Positions 29,314 to 32,584 of a DNA stretch of 32,584 bases are shown piece after piece (the stretch's first letter is position 1; the number at the start of each line of letters is the position of its first letter). Made by a program: the position numbers and the translations under genes. Below the pieces are notes generated by a model. That model had not been told where the DNA came from and did not search any database. It was given only the letters and a program-made list of their open reading frames with translations. The stretch spans positions 1-32,584 of the forward strand of contig JQDQ01000073.1 of NCBI GenBank assembly GCA_000747625.2, given 5' to 3'. The DNA comes from Smithella sp. SCADC. GTDB taxonomy: Bacteria > Desulfobacterota > Syntrophia > Syntrophales > Smithellaceae.

Positions 29314-30009
29314 ATGCGGGCTCACTATTTACAACACGTTGAGTTTGAAGGGTTGGGCAGCATTGAACCCTGGCTGGAAGCGGACGGGTACGAAATAACC
29401 AATACCAGATTATTTGAATCAGCAAAGTTCCCGAATCTAAAAAAGATAGATCTGCTCGTGGTCATGGGCGGTCCGATGAGTGTAAATGATGAAGATGATT
29501 TCCCCTGGCTTGTTTCTGAAAAACAGTTCATTCGTGAAGCCATTAATTCAGGAAAGCCCGTCCTGGGTATTTGTCTTGGCGCGCAGCTTATTGCCAGCGC
29601 CGCGGGCGCCAAAGTTTATAGCAATCCCGTGAAGGAGATCGGTTGGTTTCCCATATACGGGATTTCATCGCAAGACGTTTCCATTTTTAGTTTCCCGCCA
29701 TCAGTGAAAGTGTTCCATTGGCACGGTGAAACCTTTGACTTGCCGTCAGGAGCAATCCGCCTCGCGAAAAGCGACGGATGTGAAAATCAGGCCTTTCAAA
29801 TCGGCAAGCCGGTTATCGGTTTGCAGTTTCACCTGGAAACCACACCAAAAGCGGCTCGGGAAATTGTTTCCCATTGCCGCGACGAACTGGTTCCATCGAA
29901 ATATATACAGACAGAGGAAGAAATCCTGTCAGCCAAGCCGGAGAGATATAAATCAATAAATCAACTGATGGGTAGCATCCTGTCTTTCCTGCTGCGAAAA
30001 GATGGCTGA
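29314..30009 (+). CDS. Class I glutamine amidotransferase (GMP synthase GATase-like)
   Basis: VVMGGPMSVNDEDDFPWLVSEKQFIREA, GKPVLGICLGAQLIA, FHWHGETFDLP, GLQFHLETT. Confidence 0.9.
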   Translation: MRAHYLQHVEFEGLGSIEPWLEADGYEITNTRLFESAKFPNLKKIDLLVVMGGPMSVNDEDDFPWLVSEKQFIREAINSGKPVLGICLGAQLIASAAGAKVYSNPVKEIGWFPIYGISSQDVSIFSFPPSVKVFHWHGETFDLPSGAIRLAKSDGCENQAFQIGKPVIGLQFHLETTPKAAREIVSHCRDELVPSKYIQTEEEILSAKPERYKSINQLMGSILSFLLRKDG

Positions 30010-30016
30010 CGGAACC

Positions 30017-30074
30017 GGGTATTTAACGGCAGCTCCCGCATTGAGAAATTGTTCGACAATATCGAAGTCATGGT
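30017..30074 (+). repeat. Partial duplication of the ptsP 5' coding region (source 26968-27025)
   Basis: GGGTATTTAACGGCAGCTCCCGCATTGAGAAATTGTTCGACAATATCGAAGTCATGGT against GGGTATTTAAAGGCAGTTCCAGCATTGAGAAATTACTCGACAATATTGTAGTCATGGT; 51 of 58 identical by eye. Confidence 0.85.
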
Positions 30075-30099
30075 AGTGCTTGATTTCAATATTAACCGT

Positions 30100-30175
30100 G
30101 TCATTTCGAAGGAACGAAGTGACTGAGAAATCTTTATAATCATTGAATAAGATTTCTCCCTTCGGTCGAAATGAC
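30100..30175. repeat. Palindromic MITE/REP-like element
   Basis: Outer GTCATTTCGA/TCGAAATGAC and inner GAGAAATCTT/AAGATTTCTC, 10 bp each. Confidence 0.75.
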
Positions 30176-30434
30176 ATATCGGTAACTTTTGCAAGTATGC
30201 AGTAGTCAGGCATATGCATATTTTCTGTATATTGTTTTTCTCCTTTTCCCGATTTACACAACATTTCTACCAGTAACAATCAAAAAACTGCTGAACTCTA
30301 ACTTAACATGTGGTACAAATCTTAAAGACAGATTAAAGGCGTCCCGGACTTTTTAAGGAAGAAGACACAAAAAGCAACCTTCAACGCATTCTGCCAACGG
30401 TATTAATTATTATGGAAAATCAGGGAACAGCATA

Positions 30435-30665
30435 CTATTTATTATTCTTCCTCGGCCTTGCGCCTTTTCTTGGAACTAAAATCCTCTCTAGCTTACTCTC
30501 CAGCCGCTTAATAAAATGAATATTCCCCAATGGCCTGCCCGTCTGCTCATGCCGATGGATTAATAATTCATCTTCTTCACAAAAGAAGGTGTCCTGCCGA
30601 CGATTGCCTCGCTGGGTGACATGATGAGGATACTTTGCTGCGACTACTCTTGCTATACGGCCCAT
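30435..30665 (-). pseudogene. REP-associated tyrosine transposase (RAYT, Y1_Tnp) internally deleted remnant
   Basis: N-terminus MGRIARVVAAKYPHHVTQRGNRRQDTFFCEEDE is fused directly to the C-terminal motif HEQTGRPLGNIHFIKRLESKLERILVPRKGARPRK; the middle of the transposase is absent. Confidence 0.8.
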
Positions 30666-30776
30666 GTTTATTGTCTATGACTATCATCACTGCTTGTCAA
30701 GAAAATACTAGTATAGTGTCCCCAGATTTTGTCCTTTCTGGTCTTAGGTCTGCTTTTCCCCTCAATGTTAATGTTC

Positions 30777-30804
30777 TTGACAAAAGAATATTATAGAATA
30801 TAAT
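30777..30804 (+). promoter_or_regulatory. Sigma-70-type promoter with overlapping dyad for the toxin-antitoxin pair
   Basis: TTGACA-N16-TATAAT, with ATTATA-GAA-TATAAT inverted repeat (30790-30804) over the -10. Confidence 0.7.
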
Positions 30805-30831
30805 GTATTCAAAATAACGAGAAGGTGAACT

Positions 30832-31077
30832 ATGCCAAGAGTTGTAACATTACGATTGAATGATGATGTCTATCATCTGTTTGATAGCTATGCAAAAGAT
30901 GACAATCGAACTTTGTCCAATTTTATAGAAACGGCCGCGAGAAGATATATCGAACAGAATATTGAGTATGCCGATGAATATGAAATGGATGAAATAAAAA
31001 ACAATACTAAGCTGAATGATAGCATCAAACGAGGTGTTAAAGACGCGAAGAACAAAAAAGGACGATTCGTTGCCTGA
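30832..31077 (+). CDS. Ribbon-helix-helix (CopG/RelB-like) antitoxin
   Basis: MPRVVTLRLNDDVYHLFDSYAKDDNRTLSNFIETAARRYIEQN; overlaps a RelE-like ORF. Confidence 0.8.
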   Translation: MPRVVTLRLNDDVYHLFDSYAKDDNRTLSNFIETAARRYIEQNIEYADEYEMDEIKNNTKLNDSIKRGVKDAKNKKGRFVA

Positions 31078-31345
31078 CTATAAAATATTTGAAACGAACG
31101 AATTTATCAATTGTCTTGAATCTTTGCCGAGAAAAGATAAGAGCAAGATTGAAAAAAAGTTGACGCATTTTGTTTACCCGCAATTAAAAAAAGAACCGCA
31201 TTACGGTATCAATATAAAAAAACTGCACGGATACAATCCTGGTACCTGGCGATATCGAATAGGAAACTACAGGATATTTTATATCATCGAAAAACAAATC
31301 ATTAATATAATCTCTATTGATCACAGAAAAGACGCATACAAATAA
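31070..31345 (+). CDS. RelE/ParE-family toxin
   Basis: LPRKDKSKIEKKLTHFVYPQLKKEPHYGINIKKLHGYNPGTWRYRIGNYRIFYIIEKQIINIISIDHRKDAYK; likely TTG start at 31070 overlapping the antitoxin stop (track ORF from 31016). Confidence 0.82.
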   Translation: MPDYKIFETNEFINCLESLPRKDKSKIEKKLTHFVYPQLKKEPHYGINIKKLHGYNPGTWRYRIGNYRIFYIIEKQIINIISIDHRKDAYK

Positions 31346-31461
31346 AAAGAGCGCTTTGCAACACTTCTCTGCTCATCATTTTAACGAAGAGACTGTGTCT
31401 ACGTAGTTGTATGTCAATGCGAGAAGTGCCCTTTAGGGCCTATCAGCTTCATTCGCGTTTT

Positions 31462-32368
31462 TTATTTCCAGGGCAATTCGGCCAGCCACTGCCAGGCCGT
31501 TGCAATCAATATTTTATTTTCTCCGTTAGGAATCACGCGGAATCCCTTTCCATCCAAGATCAATTGGACGGCCGGGATTCGCAATTTATTTTGAAATGCC
31601 GTCAGTGGCTTAGCCGGTTGCGTATCGGATAATTTGGCTTCAATCAGCAACAACGGTATACCGTCTTTAACTATAAGAAAATCTACTTCCCTTTTTTCCT
31701 TATCCTTAATAAAGTGCAGTGAAAAATCACCGAGCCCCAGATCGTTCCATGACGTTACCGCCCTCAATAATTCACAAGCCACCATGTTTTCAAATTTTGC
31801 CCCGTCATCTTTGACCCGGGCATAGTCAAAAAGATAGTATTTTCTTTCCTTCTGGATAGCCCGCGCAATTTTGGTTGTCCAGGTCGGAATGCTGAATGTC
31901 AGATAAAAGCGCTCAAGAATATCCAACCAGCTTCTTATTGTGTTGTAGGAAACTTTCATATTTTCCGCGAGCGAGGTCACGGAAAGCGGACTGCCTATTT
32001 TGGAAGGTAAAAGGGTGTAAAGCGTTTCAATTTCCTGCACCGCTTTAATATCCGTCAGATCGCGAATATCTTCACGGACAAGCTGTCGCGCATAAATGTT
32101 TGACCAGCGGCGATAAGATGTCTCTCTGCCGGATCAGAGGCGTCGATGCATCTTTTCGAACAACATTCGTAAAGAAATTCTTGTTCTCAAAGAACGATTC
32201 CCGGTGATCACCGATATCCCAATTCCAGTAGAGATGATTTGTAAATGATTCGGCGATAAGTTTGGATAGCGTCGTTTTGCCCGATTGACGGGAACCTGCC
32301 AGAAAAATCATTGATTTTTCCCTGGATAGTTCCCGCCAGACATTCCTGTATGGCGTTCGTTTTTCCAT
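31462..32368 (-). pseudogene. AAA/DUF4143-type ATPase, internally deleted and frame-disrupted
   Basis: N-terminal ORF 32072..32368 (MIFLAGSRQSGKTTLSKLIAE Walker A) and C-terminal ORF 31462..32040 (winged helix and PD-(D/E)XK-like VDFLIVKDGIPLLLIEAK). RQLVREDIRDLTDIKAVQEIETL begins in another frame inside the first ORF, and the middle (Walker B region) is missing. Confidence 0.8.
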
Positions 32369-32388
32369 ATGGCTATTATTCAGTTAAT

Positions 32389-32414
32389 TGAAAAATAGTC
32401 AAGACTATTTTTCA
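32389..32414. promoter_or_regulatory. 26-nt palindrome TGAAAAATAGTC-AA-GACTATTTTTCA upstream of the ATPase pseudogene
   Basis: Perfect 12-bp inverted repeat ending 20 nt before the reverse-strand start; contains TTGACT on the minus strand. Confidence 0.6.
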
Positions 32415-32496
32415 GTGGGCGGAATAAAAAGCGAGCGCTCCTGCCAAAGGGATTATTAAAATTCAGGGCTAATTGCCGAGAGAAATAATAAGCAAA

Positions 32497-32529
32497 TGTC
32501 ATTGCCCGGCTGCGACCGGGCAATCCAGT
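32497..32529 (-). repeat. REP-like hairpin repeat, copy 2 (inverted relative to 2375-2406)
   Basis: TGTCATTGCCCGGCTGCGACCGGGCAATCCAGT matches the reverse complement of copy 1, TGTCATTACCCGGCTTGACCGGGTAATCCAGT. Confidence 0.8.
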
Positions 32530-32584
32530 ATTTCTCCATTTAATTAAATATGCTGTTCCAGTATTTTCGATAGTAATGTCAATC

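Noticed and set aside
29961-30279. Minus-strand ORFs 29953..30279 and 29961..30194
   Set aside because: They span the ptsP-fragment duplication and a palindromic repeat; similarity to minus ORF 26876..27058 only reflects that duplication.

Overview
The window looks like a chromosomal nitrogen-metabolism locus from an anaerobic, deltaproteobacteria-like organism; the taxonomy is inferred. Left flank: mnmG (cut by the window edge), a YhcC-like radical SAM gene, hisH-hisF, pdxS-pdxT and a GNAT gene. The core is amt1-glnK1, a GAF/AAA+/Fis activator (nifA), nifH-nifI1-nifI2-nifD-nifK-nifE-nifN-nifB(NifX fusion), two 5'-truncated remnants (a 2Fe-2S ferredoxin and a ModC-like ABC ATPase), a GNAT gene, a nifV/leuA-like gene, an NhaD-type antiporter, then amt2-glnK2, a standalone 73-aa Fis-type HTH, an outer-membrane porin and ptsP (EI-Ntr). 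The right flank is accessory and eroded: a class I amidotransferase, a partial ptsP duplication, an internally deleted REP-associated transposase, a RelBE-like toxin-antitoxin pair, an internally deleted AAA/DUF4143 ATPase, and several palindromic repeats. Most interesting points: (1) a small protein resembling the NifA DNA-binding domain, encoded directly after glnK2, with a decayed twin after glnK1; (2) four PII-family genes in 17 kb, where both GlnK copies lack uridylylation Tyr51 and have lost different ATP-site arginines; (3) good -24/-12 promoters at both amt genes but GG-N10-GA at nifH and nifA; (4) deletion scars in the nif operon; (5) a hairpin-rich intergenic region before ptsP; (6) REP-like hairpins with compensatory changes and a RAYT relic. 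All coordinates and motifs were read by eye; no database searches were run.
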